A program made the position numbers and the translations under genes. From Gammaproteobacteria bacterium (lineage in GTDB: Bacteria > Pseudomonadota > Gammaproteobacteria > DSM-19610): a stretch of 40,856 bases of DNA. Under the pieces are notes generated by a model that did no database searches, was not told the DNA's origin, and saw only the letters and a program-made list of their open reading frames with translations. Location of the stretch: positions 1-40,856 of the forward strand of contig DROT01000100.1 of the NCBI GenBank assembly GCA_011321775.1, written 5' to 3'. Of the stretch, positions 18,769 through 28,800 are shown piece by piece (the first letter of the stretch is position 1; each line of letters begins with the position of its first letter).

Positions 18769-19431
18769 TCAGTCGCGGGCCAGCACGCGTGCCCCGGGAC
18801 TGAGTCCGCTGGCAACGAGCTTGCTGCGTGCGCGTTCGGCCGCGGTTCGCTCCAGAAAAGGGCCTACCCGGACCCGGTAGTGGACCTTGCCCTTGACGCG
18901 GACCTTTTCCACCTGGGTGGCAAAACCCGCCTTGCGCAGACGGTCGCGCAGGCCGAGCGCGTTCTTCCGGCTGGAGAAACTGCCCACCTGCACCACCCAG
19001 CTGCCGAGCGCCGTTAGCTTGCCACCGTTTTCGGCGGCCGGCGCCGGCTCCGCGCGCGGTTCTTGCGGTCGGCTGGCGGTGTGTTCGGCAGACGGTGGAG
19101 GCGAAGGCGTTTCCTGCTTCTGCGACTTCGTTCCGGACCCGGCTTCGGGTGCGGGCGCACTCTCTTCGGCCACCGCAGCGGTTTCGGAGCCATCCTCCCC
19201 GGTTTCGGGCGTCTCCCGCACCACCGTCTCCGCGGGTTCCTCGGGCACCTCGCCCGCCGGCGGGAAGGCGCTCAGCGGCTCGGGGAAGTCTTCGCCCGCG
19301 CTCTCGGGCACGCTGTCCATCTGCGGCACCAGATCGCGATCCGGCTCCTCCAGCAGCATGGGGATGAATATGACGGCAAGCGCTACCAGTACGATGGCGC
19401 CCACCAGCCGCTGCTTCAACATGACATCCAT
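18769..19431 (-). CDS. dedD: SPOR-domain protein, DedD-like
   Basis: This is a bitopic inner-membrane protein whose periplasmic SPOR domain binds denuded septal peptidoglycan; DedD of E. coli aids cell constriction. The product of about 220 residues has one N-terminal transmembrane segment (LVGAIVLVALAVIFIPMLL), a long Pro/Glu/Ala-rich linker and a C-terminal SPOR domain (SWVVQVGSFSSRKNAL, YRVRVGPF). Its start is either this ATG or the ATG three codons later. It lies 14 bases downstream of folC and upstream of cvpA, as in other gammaproteobacteria. Confidence 0.9.
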   Translation of the reverse strand: MDVMLKQRLVGAIVLVALAVIFIPMLLEEPDRDLVPQMDSVPESAGEDFPEPLSAFPPAGEVPEEPAETVVRETPETGEDGSETAAVAEESAPAPEAGSGTKSQKQETPSPPPSAEHTASRPQEPRAEPAPAAENGGKLTALGSWVVQVGSFSSRKNALGLRDRLRKAGFATQVEKVRVKGKVHYRVRVGPFLERTAAERARSKLVASGLSPGARVLARD

Positions 19432-19445
19432 TCCAGGGCCTGTAG

Positions 19446-20747
19446 TCAACCTGGCAGGCTCTGTTGCGCCTGCCCGAATGCGGGCCGGAGTGCCAGCCAC
19501 TCCGACACCGTGTAAAAGGAACCGCAGACCAGCACCCGGTCACCGCGCCGCGGCCGCAGTCGTTCCGGCACCTGCGCCATCGAGTCGCAGCGGGTGACCG
19601 CTGTCGCGTCGCTGACACCGGCGATCCGTTGTTCCATCTGCGCCGCACTGGCGGCGCGCTCGACCGCCAGACCCACGGGATACCAGCGCGACACCAGCGG
19701 CTGCAGGGCACGGACGAAGGCCTCGATGTCCTTGTCCGCCATCATGCCGATCACCGCGTGGGTCTCGCCGACCACCGGTGCGTGCCGCAGGGTATCCACC
19801 AGCGCCAGCGCGGCCGCCACATTATGGGACACATCCAGCACCTGTTCCACCGTGCCCGCGATACGCTCGATACGCCCGGGCAGGCGCAGCCAGCGCAGTC
19901 CCGCCTCGATGGCGGAACGATCCACCGGCAACCGCTGCTCGAGCAGCTGCAGCACCATCAGCACGCCGGCGGCATTGGCCAGCTGATGGGCACCGGCGAG
20001 CGCCGGACGCGGCAAATCGCGATACGGTCTCCCTCCGCCCTGCCAGTGCCAGCCGCGACCGCGTTCAACGAGCTTGAAGTCCTCGCCCAGGCAATGCCAG
20101 GAGGCTCCGCGCTCGTCCGCCGCCGCGCGCAGGCTGGCAGGCGGTTGCGAGTCACAGCAGACCGCCGGCCGGCCGGCGCGAAAGATACCCGCCTTCTCCC
20201 GGCCGATGGCTTCCCGGTCCTTACCCAGCCAGTCGGTATGATCGAGACCGATGCTGGTCACCAGGGCGGCGTCGCCGTCGACGATATTGACTGCGTCCAG
20301 CCGGCCACCGAGGCCCACTTCCAGCAGCGCCACGTCCAGCGACTGGCGGCGCAGGATGTCCAGCGCCGCCAGGGTGCCGAATTCGAAATAGGTCAGCGAG
20401 TCGCCGGCGCGGGCACGATCGACGCGGTCGAAGGCGGCGCACAGGGTCTCGTCGGCCACGGGCTCGCCCTGCAGGCGGACACGTTCGTTGTAGCGCAACA
20501 GATGCGGGGAGGTGTAACTGCCCACACGGTAACCGGCGCGCGTCAGGATGGCTTCCAGCAGCGCCACCGCCGAGCCCTTGCCGTTGGTGCCCGCCACCGT
20601 GATCACGGTGGCCGCCGGCTGCAGGCACTGCAGCCGGGCGGCGACCCGCGCCACCCGCTCCAGGCCGAGGTCGATGGTCCGCGGGTGCAGGCCCTCCTGC
20701 CATCGCAGCCACTGATCGAGGGTCTGGAAACGCGCGCTCGAATTCAT
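19446..20747 (-). CDS. folC: Folylpolyglutamate/dihydrofolate synthase
   Basis: FolC adds glutamate to dihydropteroate and then to reduced folates, an ATP-dependent cytosolic ligase of the Mur family. The 433-residue product has the P-loop TVAGTNGKGS, SPHLLRYNER, a second motif GLGGRLDAVN and SIGLDHTDWLG. It is preceded by accD (33 bases) and followed by dedD, the canonical accD-folC-dedD-cvpA-purF order, and is probably part of that operon. Confidence 0.96.
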   Translation of the reverse strand: MNSSARFQTLDQWLRWQEGLHPRTIDLGLERVARVAARLQCLQPAATVITVAGTNGKGSAVALLEAILTRAGYRVGSYTSPHLLRYNERVRLQGEPVADETLCAAFDRVDRARAGDSLTYFEFGTLAALDILRRQSLDVALLEVGLGGRLDAVNIVDGDAALVTSIGLDHTDWLGKDREAIGREKAGIFRAGRPAVCCDSQPPASLRAAADERGASWHCLGEDFKLVERGRGWHWQGGGRPYRDLPRPALAGAHQLANAAGVLMVLQLLEQRLPVDRSAIEAGLRWLRLPGRIERIAGTVEQVLDVSHNVAAALALVDTLRHAPVVGETHAVIGMMADKDIEAFVRALQPLVSRWYPVGLAVERAASAAQMEQRIAGVSDATAVTRCDSMAQVPERLRPRRGDRVLVCGSFYTVSEWLALRPAFGQAQQSLPG

Positions 20748-20780
20748 CGACGGGAGGCGGACGAAGCCGCACGACAGCGC

Positions 20781-21644
20781 TCAGTCGAGCGGAGCGTGGT
20801 GGGTAAGGATGGCCAGCAGGGAGGCGACGCGCTCGCGCATCTCGCGCCGGTCGACGATCAGGTCGACGGTGCCGTGTTCGAGCAGGAACTCGCTGCGCTG
20901 GAAGCCTTCGGGCAGGGTCTCGCGTACCGTCTGTTCGATGACCCGGGGCCCGGCGAAGCCGATCAGCGCCCTGGGTTCGGCGACGTTGATATCACCGAGC
21001 ATGGCCAGACTGGCGGAAACGCCGCCCATGGTCGGGTCGGTCAGTACCGAGACGAAGGGGATGCCGGCCTTCGACAGGCGCGCCAGCGCGGCGCTGGTCT
21101 TGGCCATCTGCATCAGCGAGAACAGCGCCTCCTGCATGCGCGCGCCACCGCTGGCGGAGAAGCACACCAGGGGAATGTTGTGATCCAGGCTGGCATTGAC
21201 GGCGCGCACGAAGCGCTCGCCCACCACCGAGCCCATGGAACCACCCATGAAGCGGAACTCGAAGGCCGCCGCCACCAGCGGCACGCCCTCGACCTGGCCA
21301 CGGATGACCACCAGCGCGTCGGTCTCGCCGGTGTTCTTCTGCGCCAGCTTGAGGCGGTCGCTGTATTTCTTGCTGTCGCGGAACTTGAGGGGGTCGGAAG
21401 GCTGCACCTCGCTGCCGAGTTCCTCGCGCGGCTCGGCATCGAGGAACAGGTCGAGCCGGCGGCGCGCGCCGATGCGCAGGTGGTGGTCGCACTTGGGACA
21501 GACGTCCTGGTTGCGCTCCAGCTCCGAACGGTACAGCACCGCATCGCAGGCCGGACACTTGCTCCACAGGCCTTCGGGCACGGTGCGTTTGTCCTTGCTC
21601 TCGGTGCGGATGCGCGAAGGCATCAGTTTCTCGAACCAGCTCAT
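20781..21644 (-). CDS. accD: Acetyl-CoA carboxylase carboxyltransferase, beta subunit
   Basis: AccD pairs with AccA to transfer carboxyl from biotin to acetyl-CoA, the committed step of fatty-acid synthesis. The 287-residue product has the N-terminal four-cysteine zinc finger ([17 protein letters not shown]), and the crotonase-fold motifs FMGGSMGSV and ASGGARMQE. The ATG before SWFEKLMPS is chosen because it matches the family N terminus; an ATG six codons upstream is less likely. It is 42 bases downstream of trpA. Confidence 0.97.
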   Translation of the reverse strand: MSWFEKLMPSRIRTESKDKRTVPEGLWSKCPACDAVLYRSELERNQDVCPKCDHHLRIGARRRLDLFLDAEPREELGSEVQPSDPLKFRDSKKYSDRLKLAQKNTGETDALVVIRGQVEGVPLVAAAFEFRFMGGSMGSVVGERFVRAVNASLDHNIPLVCFSASGGARMQEALFSLMQMAKTSAALARLSKAGIPFVSVLTDPTMGGVSASLAMLGDINVAEPRALIGFAGPRVIEQTVRETLPEGFQRSEFLLEHGTVDLIVDRREMRERVASLLAILTHHAPLD

Positions 21645-21686
21645 GTCAAGTTGCCCTGCCATTTCAGTTGTCGAACGAAGCTCACC

Positions 21687-22489
21687 TCAGGCCGCGTCCA
21701 TGGCGGCACGCATCTCGGTGATGATCTGCGGCGCCTGTGCCGGAATCGCCTCCGGCGTGTCGGCCAGCGCCGCCACGCGCGTCACCAGGGCGCTGCCGAC
21801 CACCACCGCGTCGGCGACCGCGGCGATACGGGCCGCGGATTCCGCGTCGCGGATGCCGAAGCCGACGCCCACCGGCAAGTCGGTGCTGGCGCGGATGCGT
21901 TCCAGTTTATCGGCCACCGAGCGGATGTCGAGGCGGTTGGCACCGGTGACACCCTTGAACGACACGTAGTACAGGAAGCCGCCACCGCATTCCGCCATGC
22001 TGCGCACGCGGGCATCGTCACTGTTGGGTGCCGCCAGGAAGATGGGATCCAGGCGCTGCTGCCTGAGCACGCCCACCAGCTCCTGCGCCTCCTCGGGCGG
22101 CAGGTCCACCGTCAGCACGCCGTCGACGCCGGCGGCGCCGGCAGCGTCGGCAAAGCGCTGGTAGCCCATGACCTCGACCGGGTTCAGGTAGCCCATCAGC
22201 ACCACCGGCGTATCCGGGTCGCGCCGGCGGAACTCCCGCACCATGTCCAGCACCTGGTGCAGGCTGACGTGGTGTCGGAGGGCGCGCTCGCAGGCCGCCT
22301 GGATGACCGGCCCATCGGCCATGGGATCGGAAAACGGCACCCCCAGTTCGAGCAGGTCCGCACCCGCCTCCACCAGCGCGTGCATCAGCGGCACGGTCAC
22401 CGAGGGCTGCGGATCACCGGCGGTGATATAGGGAATCAGTGCCGTGCGCCCCTGCGCCCGCAGGCTCTCGAAACGTGCGGCGATACGGC

Positions 22490-22493
<4 letters not shown>
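21687..22493 (-). CDS. trpA: Tryptophan synthase alpha subunit
   Basis: TrpA cleaves indole-3-glycerol phosphate to indole and glyceraldehyde 3-phosphate. The 268-residue TIM barrel has [10 protein letters not shown], the catalytic Glu of [11 protein letters not shown], the active-site Asp region VDLPPEE and the phosphate loop GFGIRD. The ATG overlaps the trpB stop codon (ATGA), so translation is coupled to trpB. The order trpF-trpB-trpA-accD is typical of many proteobacteria. Confidence 0.97.
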
Positions 22494-23693
<1,200 letters not shown>

Positions 23694-23722
<29 letters not shown>

Positions 23723-24332
23723 GTTCTACACCTCGCATGAATGCAATGATCCTGTCTTCCGACTTGATGCCCTTGTCCGTCTCCACGCCGCTGCTGACGT
23801 CGACCCCCCAGGGCCGGGTCTCGACGATGGCACGGCTGACATTGTCCGCGTCCAGGCCGCCGGCCAGGATCAGCGGGCGCTCTGCCTGCCCCGGCACCTG
23901 CGACCAGTCGAAACCCACCCCGCCGCCGCCGTACAGCTCCGGCTGCCAGGCGTCCAGCAGGAAGCCGCTCGCCAGCGGGTGTTCCCGCATGACCTTCAGC
24001 GGGTCGAGCCCCTGTTTCATGCCGATGGCCTTGATGTAGGGGCGGCCGAAGCCCTCGCACTGGTCACTGCTCTCGCCGCCGTGGAACTGCAGCAGGTCCA
24101 GCGGCACCGCCGCCAGCACCTCCTTCACGCGCTCGCGAGCGGCGTTGACGAACAGGCCCACCACGGTCACGAAGGGCGGCAGTGTCCGGCAGATCGTCAG
24201 CGCCCGGGTGATGTCGACACAGCGCGGGCTGCGGCTGAAGAACACCAGGCCGATGGCGTCGGCGCCGGCGCGGGCCGCGGCCAGCCCGTCCTGCGGGCGG
24301 GTGATGCCACAGATTTTTACGCGGGTCCGCAT
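23694..24332 (-). CDS. trpF: Phosphoribosylanthranilate isomerase
   Basis: TrpF performs the Amadori rearrangement in tryptophan synthesis. The 212-residue TIM barrel has the catalytic Cys in KICGIT, the QFHG strand, the Asp-containing LLDAW and the phosphate-binding [10 protein letters not shown]. The ribosome-binding site before the ATG is weak. It lies 75 bases downstream of truA and overlaps trpB. The remaining trp genes are not in the window. Confidence 0.96.
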
Positions 24333-24407
24333 CGGATCAGCACACCGGCCGGGGCAAAGCCCCTATCCTAGCAGAAATCGGGGTACGCGCGCCTGCCAGG
24401 GTGGGGC

Positions 24408-25187
24408 TCACAGGTAGCGCGGCAGCATGCCGGTTTCGGCGATGGCGTAGCGGCGCGGATAACGCACGCCGGTGAGATAGAGTCCGCGCGCCGGCGCGGT
24501 GACGCCGCCGCGGGCGCGGTCCCGTTGTTCGAGCAGCTCACGCACCCACCCCGGATCCCGGTCGCCGCAACCGACTGCCATCAGCACCCCGGCAATGTTG
24601 CGCACCATGTGATGCAGGAAGGCATTGGCCTCGATATCCAGGTAGAGACAGGCGCCGCTGCGCTGCAGGTCGAGCCGGCTCACTTCGCGCACCGGGCTGT
24701 GTGCCTGGCAGGCGGTGGCGCGGAAGGAAGAGAAATCGTGTTCTCCCAGCAGGTGGCGCGCGCCTTCGCGCATACGCCCCTCGTCGAGCGGCCGGTGGGT
24801 CCAGGTGACCCGCTGGCGCAACAGGGCGCTGGGAACCTCGCTGTTCAGGATCACGTAGCGGTAGCTGCGTGCGCGCGCCGAGAAGCGCGCGTGGAAATCC
24901 TCCTCGACCGGCTTCGCCCACAGCAGGCGCACGTCGCGCGGCAGGTTGGCATTGGCACCCAGCACCCAGGAGCGCTCGCTGCGCCCGGCCGCGGAATCGA
25001 AGTGGATGACCTGCCAGGTGGCATGCACCCCGGCATCGGTACGCCCGGCACAGGCGACCTCCAGCGGATGATCGGCCACCCGCGCCAGTGCCGCCTCGAC
25101 CTCGGCCTGCACCGAGCGCGCGTGCCGCTGGCGCTGCCAGCCGGAAAATTCGCTGCCGTCGTATTCGACCCCGCAGGCGATGCGCAT
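24408..25187 (-). CDS. truA: tRNA pseudouridine(38-40) synthase
   Basis: TruA converts uridines 38-40 of the tRNA anticodon arm to pseudouridine. The 259-residue product has the catalytic Asp51 in GRTDAGVHA, and the family motifs YDGSEFSGWQ and FLHHMVRNI. The ATG lies 3 bases after the stop of the CbiM-like gene, so the two are probably coupled. Adjacent placement between fimV and trpF is conserved in Pseudomonas. Confidence 0.96.
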   Translation of the reverse strand: MRIACGVEYDGSEFSGWQRQRHARSVQAEVEAALARVADHPLEVACAGRTDAGVHATWQVIHFDSAAGRSERSWVLGANANLPRDVRLLWAKPVEEDFHARFSARARSYRYVILNSEVPSALLRQRVTWTHRPLDEGRMREGARHLLGEHDFSSFRATACQAHSPVREVSRLDLQRSGACLYLDIEANAFLHHMVRNIAGVLMAVGCGDRDPGWVRELLEQRDRARGGVTAPARGLYLTGVRYPRRYAIAETGMLPRYL

Positions 25188-25190
25188 GGC

Positions 25191-25856
25191 TCACTTGCCG
25201 TTCAGGTACAGGGCATCGTCGAAACTGGCGACCCAGCCCGGTCGCATGGCTACCAGCCCGGTCATGATGAGACCGTTGATGAGTGCCTCGGCAAAGAACA
25301 GCAGCGGAAAGTAGGGGAAATACTGGTAGCTGAGCCAGGCGGCGCTGGTGGAATCCGCCAGCAGCATCAGCAGTGCGCCGGTCAGGCTGGCCAGCACGGT
25401 CGACAGCCCCGCGGCCAGGAAACCATTGACGTAGACGTAGACGAAGAAGTTGTGCGGCAGGCGGCGGCGCGCAAGACGCAACATGAGCTCGGTCACCAGC
25501 ACCGGCACGCAACCACTGACCAGGGCATTGAGGCCGATGGCGCTCCAGTGGCCGTGCTGGTTGACGATGGTTCCCGCGGTCACGATCAGCGCCGCCAGTA
25601 CCGCGTAGCGCCAGCCGAACATGAGCGTCACCACGGTCATGCCCAGCAGGTGAAAGTTGAGCGCCGGCAGCACGCCCACGCCGGTATTCCACAACAGCAG
25701 CAGCACCACGCAGGCCGCGAAATACACGTGCGTGAACTCGTTGTTCCACAGTCGCGCCAGCGGCAGGCGCCACAGGGCGGCGAGCACTACCAGCGACATC
25801 AACCCGTTGGCCGACCAGAGCATGAAGGGGGGGAACAGGGAAGCGGGGAAATCCAC
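25191..25856 (-). CDS. CbiM-like polytopic membrane protein (COG3235 type)
   Basis: This 221-residue, very hydrophobic protein with about six membrane segments resembles the CbiM/ECF substrate-binding permease family, which imports cobalt or nickel. Family-like traits are the length, the segment NFHLLGMTVVTLMFG and the loop NQHGHW. However, the N terminus (MDFPASLF) lacks the Met-His metal-binding start of true CbiM, and no CbiQ/CbiO partners are nearby. The GTG start has AGG about 8 bases upstream; TATAAT at 25906-25901 (minus strand) is a good -10 box. It is transcribed with truA. Substrate is unknown. Confidence 0.8.
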   Translation of the reverse strand: MDFPASLFPPFMLWSANGLMSLVVLAALWRLPLARLWNNEFTHVYFAACVVLLLLWNTGVGVLPALNFHLLGMTVVTLMFGWRYAVLAALIVTAGTIVNQHGHWSAIGLNALVSGCVPVLVTELMLRLARRRLPHNFFVYVYVNGFLAAGLSTVLASLTGALLMLLADSTSAAWLSYQYFPYFPLLFFAEALINGLIMTGLVAMRPGWVASFDDALYLNGK

Positions 25857-25900
25857 GAGACGACCTGCCGATTCGAAGAAGGGTGGAAAATCAGCGTTTG

Positions 25901-25906
25901 ATTATA
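25901..25906 (-). promoter_or_regulatory. -10 box upstream of CbiM-like gene and truA
   Basis: A perfect TATAAT (25906-25901, minus strand) lies 45 bases upstream of the GTG start and downstream of the fimV terminator. No good -35 box is visible at the right spacing. Confidence 0.5.
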
Positions 25907-25932
25907 TACCAGCATCCTCCCGCCAGGCGAAA

Positions 25933-25959
25933 AAAAATCCCCGCGGAGCGGGGATTTTT
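25933..25959 (-). terminator. Intrinsic terminator of fimV
   Basis: A perfect 12-bp stem (AAAAATCCCCGC/GCGGGGATTTTT) with a 3-base loop lies 21 bases after the fimV stop codon. It ends in T-runs on both strands, so it can work in both directions. Confidence 0.93.
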
Positions 25960-25979
25960 CGTCTGCAGGACCGTGCGTT

Positions 25980-28694
25980 TCAGGCGATCTGTTCCATGAT
26001 GCTGCGGGCCTCTTCCTTCTGTTCCTCGCTGCCCTCGGCCATCACCTCGTCGAGGATGCTCTGGGCACCATCGGGATCGCCCATGTCGATGTAGGCACGG
26101 GCCAGATCGAGCTTGGTGGAGACCTCGTCGAGATCGGCCAGCTGCCCGTCACCCGCTTCCTCTTCCTCGGCGGCCTCCTCTCCCTCGATATCGAAGCTGT
26201 CGAGGTCGAACTCCAGGGCATTGTCCTGCTGCACCGTGTCCGGCTCGAGCTGGTCCATGTCGATGTCGAGTTTCGGTTCGGATGGTTCGCCTTCCTTGCC
26301 GGCAGCGCCCTGTTCCTCGACGCCGGGAGCTTCCTCTTCCTGCGCCTGCGCGGCATTCTCGTCGAACGACAGGTTCAGGTCGAAATCCAGGTCCGGCTCC
26401 GCCGGCTCTTCGGCCCGTGGCTCGGCAGCCGGCTCCTCAGCGGCCTTTTCCGGGGCTGCCTCGGCAGCCGTGCCCTCGCCCAGGTCGAAGTCGAGACCTG
26501 CTTCCAGCTCGTCCACGCCGGATACCTCGCCATCCTCGCCGCCGAGGCCCTCGACCTGGCCGCCTTCCTGGTACATGGGATTGTCGGGGCTGAGCTCGCG
26601 ACCCATGTCGGCGACCTTCTGCCACAGCGGATCCTCGCTGTTCTCCAGCTTCGCCAGGATCTCCTGGGCGTGGGCGTCGAAGGCCGACTGATTCCGGCCG
26701 GCCAGATAGATTTCCAGCAGTTTCAGGTTCAGGTCCTCGCGCCCGGGTTCCTTCTCCAGCGCATCCTTGATGAGTTCTTCCGCCTGCTGGAAGCGACCAT
26801 AGGCCAGGTAGACATCGGCCTCGGCCAGTGGATCGGCCTCGCCGTCGTTGCGGATCGAACCCATGTCGCTGACGGCAAACTCCGACAGCAGGGAGGATTC
26901 CGTGCTCGCCGTCTGCCGGGACTCCGGTTCGGCGGCGACGATTTCACTGTCCGAAGCCTCGCCGGTGCTCGACTCCCTGCCGGCTGCCTGCAGGATGCTC
27001 TCCTGGAACTCGGTCTCCACTCCGCGTTTGCGACGCAGTCCGAAGAAGGCCAGCAGCGCCAGCACCACCCCGCCGGCTCCCAGCCACAGGGGGTTCTCCA
27101 GCAGCCGGTCGACGAAGCCCGGCGGGGTCGCCGTCTGCGGTGCGGGAGGCGTTTCAGCCACGGGTGCAGGCGCAGGCGCCGGGGCCGCTTCCCCGGGGAC
27201 CGAGTCCTCACTTGCCGCTGCGGTCGGCTCGCCCTGGCCGCCGTCTTCGTTCTCCAGCGCCTGCAATTCCTGATCGAGTTCGGCATCACCGGTGCTCCCG
27301 CCAGCGATCCCGCTTCCGCTTTCTGCGGCGGCCTCGGTGGCCGGCGCGGTCTCACCGACCGTTGCCCCCTCCTCGGGCGACGCTGCCTGCGTCGTCGATG
27401 CTTCCGTCTCGGCCACGGCTTCACCGGCAACGACCGTCTGGTCGCCGGCCCCGGCGGCATCCGCCTGCGGTGCGAGCGCCCCTTCCGGCACGCCTTCCTC
27501 CGCGGACTCCGGCGTCGGGGCCGTCGCTTCGTTCGCCGCCACCGCCGCGGGTTCCTCGGCACTGGCCGGAGCCGGTGTGTTTGCTTCCGTCGCACCGGCT
27601 TCGCTGTTCACGCCGGCCTGCAAGCGCGCCAGCTCGTCGTCCTTGAGTTCGATCAGGCGCTTCATGTTGACGATCTGTTCTTCCAGCATCGACAGGCGCT
27701 GCGACATCTCCTCGCTCTGCCGCTGCTGTGCCTCCAGCGCCTCGTTGGCGACCATCAGCTCCTGTTGCAGCCGGTCGAGATCCGCCGCCTGCTCACCGCC
27801 GCCCGCCGCACCGGCCTCGGCTTCCTCCGGCGCCACCAGTTTCAGGTGCGCCGGCGCTTCGGCTGCCGTCCCCGCGGCTGCCACGGTCGGAGTCGCCTGT
27901 GCGCCGGCCGGGGTCGCCAGTCCGCGTTCCTCGCGCCAGGCCGCGTACTGGGCACGCGCCTCACGGCGCGCCTCGGCGCGGCTGATCGACAGCATCTCCT
28001 CGCGGCCGGGCACACGCAGGACGTAACCGGCCTTGAGGTTGTTGATATTGTTGCCAACGAAGGCCTCGGGGTTGGCGCGCAACAGGGCCAGCATGGTCTG
28101 CTCCATACTTACGCCCTTGTCCGGCCGCACCTGCTCGGCCACCTTCCACAGGGTATCGTTGCGCCGCGTCGGGCCGTACTCGCCGGGGGCCACTGCAACC
28201 GGTGGCATCTGTGCCGTGTGGGTGACGTGGTAGGCCGGCTGGACCGCCGGCGCGGCGCTGCTGGCCGGCGCCCGCGCCACGGCCGGCGCAGCGGGCATGG
28301 TTACCGGCGGATCGACCAGCACCGTGTACTCGCGCACCAGCTGGCCCTTGCTCCAGGAGATCTCCAGCAGGAAATCGAGGAAGGGTTCGCGAATGACGTC
28401 CTTGCTGGTGATGTGGATCACCGGCTTGCCCTGGCTGTTGTTGCGAACGTCGAACTTCAGCTTGTTGAGGAACATCGGCCGGTCGATGCCGGCGGCCTGG
28501 AAAGCCTCCGGAGGTGCGATGCTGACCTTGAGTTCCTGCATCTCCGCCCCGGTTGCCGAGAGCAGCTGCACCTCGGCATCAAGTGGCTGATTCAGCGCCG
28601 ATTTGAGGTCGATATCCCCCAGTCCCAGTGCCGCTACGTTCGCCGTACCCAAAGCGCCCAGCACTGCCATTGCCAAGGCCGATTTCCTGAACAT
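25980..28694 (-). CDS. fimV: FimV, polar peptidoglycan-binding hub protein
   Basis: FimV is a large inner-membrane protein that organises the cell pole and type IV pilus assembly. The 904-residue product has a signal peptide (1-22), the conserved N-terminal periplasmic domain (LGDIDLKSALNQPL), a LysM domain (about 179-229), a coiled coil (about 304-360), a long Ala/Glu/Pro-rich linker, one transmembrane helix (about 536-553), an acidic cytoplasmic region with a TPR-like segment (LAEADVYLAYGRFQQAEELI), and the conserved FimV C-terminal domain (KLDLARAYIDMGD to the end). The ATG has AAAGGGGAT about 6 bases upstream. It implies twitching or pilus functions, though no pilus gene is in the window. 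Confidence 0.95.
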   Translation of the reverse strand: MFRKSALAMAVLGALGTANVAALGLGDIDLKSALNQPLDAEVQLLSATGAEMQELKVSIAPPEAFQAAGIDRPMFLNKLKFDVRNNSQGKPVIHITSKDVIREPFLDFLLEISWSKGQLVREYTVLVDPPVTMPAAPAVARAPASSAAPAVQPAYHVTHTAQMPPVAVAPGEYGPTRRNDTLWKVAEQVRPDKGVSMEQTMLALLRANPEAFVGNNINNLKAGYVLRVPGREEMLSISRAEARREARAQYAAWREERGLATPAGAQATPTVAAAGTAAEAPAHLKLVAPEEAEAGAAGGGEQAADLDRLQQELMVANEALEAQQRQSEEMSQRLSMLEEQIVNMKRLIELKDDELARLQAGVNSEAGATEANTPAPASAEEPAAVAANEATAPTPESAEEGVPEGALAPQADAAGAGDQTVVAGEAVAETEASTTQAASPEEGATVGETAPATEAAAESGSGIAGGSTGDAELDQELQALENEDGGQGEPTAAASEDSVPGEAAPAPAPAPVAETPPAPQTATPPGFVDRLLENPLWLGAGGVVLALLAFFGLRRKRGVETEFQESILQAAGRESSTGEASDSEIVAAEPESRQTASTESSLLSEFAVSDMGSIRNDGEADPLAEADVYLAYGRFQQAEELIKDALEKEPGREDLNLKLLEIYLAGRNQSAFDAHAQEILAKLENSEDPLWQKVADMGRELSPDNPMYQEGGQVEGLGGEDGEVSGVDELEAGLDFDLGEGTAAEAAPEKAAEEPAAEPRAEEPAEPDLDFDLNLSFDENAAQAQEEEAPGVEEQGAAGKEGEPSEPKLDIDMDQLEPDTVQQDNALEFDLDSFDIEGEEAAEEEEAGDGQLADLDEVSTKLDLARAYIDMGDPDGAQSILDEVMAEGSEEQKEEARSIMEQIA

Positions 28695-28714
28695 ACAGAT
28701 CCCCTTTATCCCTC

Positions 28715-28755
28715 GTTCGCTAACAGACGGCGAACCCGGTCGTTCTCCCGACCGG
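28715..28755 (-). other. Tandem hairpins in asd-fimV gap
   Basis: Two adjacent perfect inverted repeats, GTTCGC/GCGAAC (28715-28735) and CCGGTCG/CGACCGG (28736-28755), lie 20-60 bases upstream of the fimV start. No T-run follows on the minus strand, so they are not typical terminators. They may be leader or processing structures. Confidence 0.45.
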
Positions 28756-28800
28756 ACCATGTACCCGAACGGCAGCCCCAACCCGCCCCCACAGACTACA

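Noticed and set aside
25857-25979. Cobalamin or metal riboswitch upstream of the CbiM-like gene
   Set aside because: The gap is only 123 bases, includes the fimV terminator, and shows no B12-box-like sequence.
26100-27650. Several plus-strand Ser/Pro/Arg-rich frames opposite fimV
   Set aside because: They are complements of the Ala/Glu/Pro-rich linker of FimV, low in complexity and without start signals.
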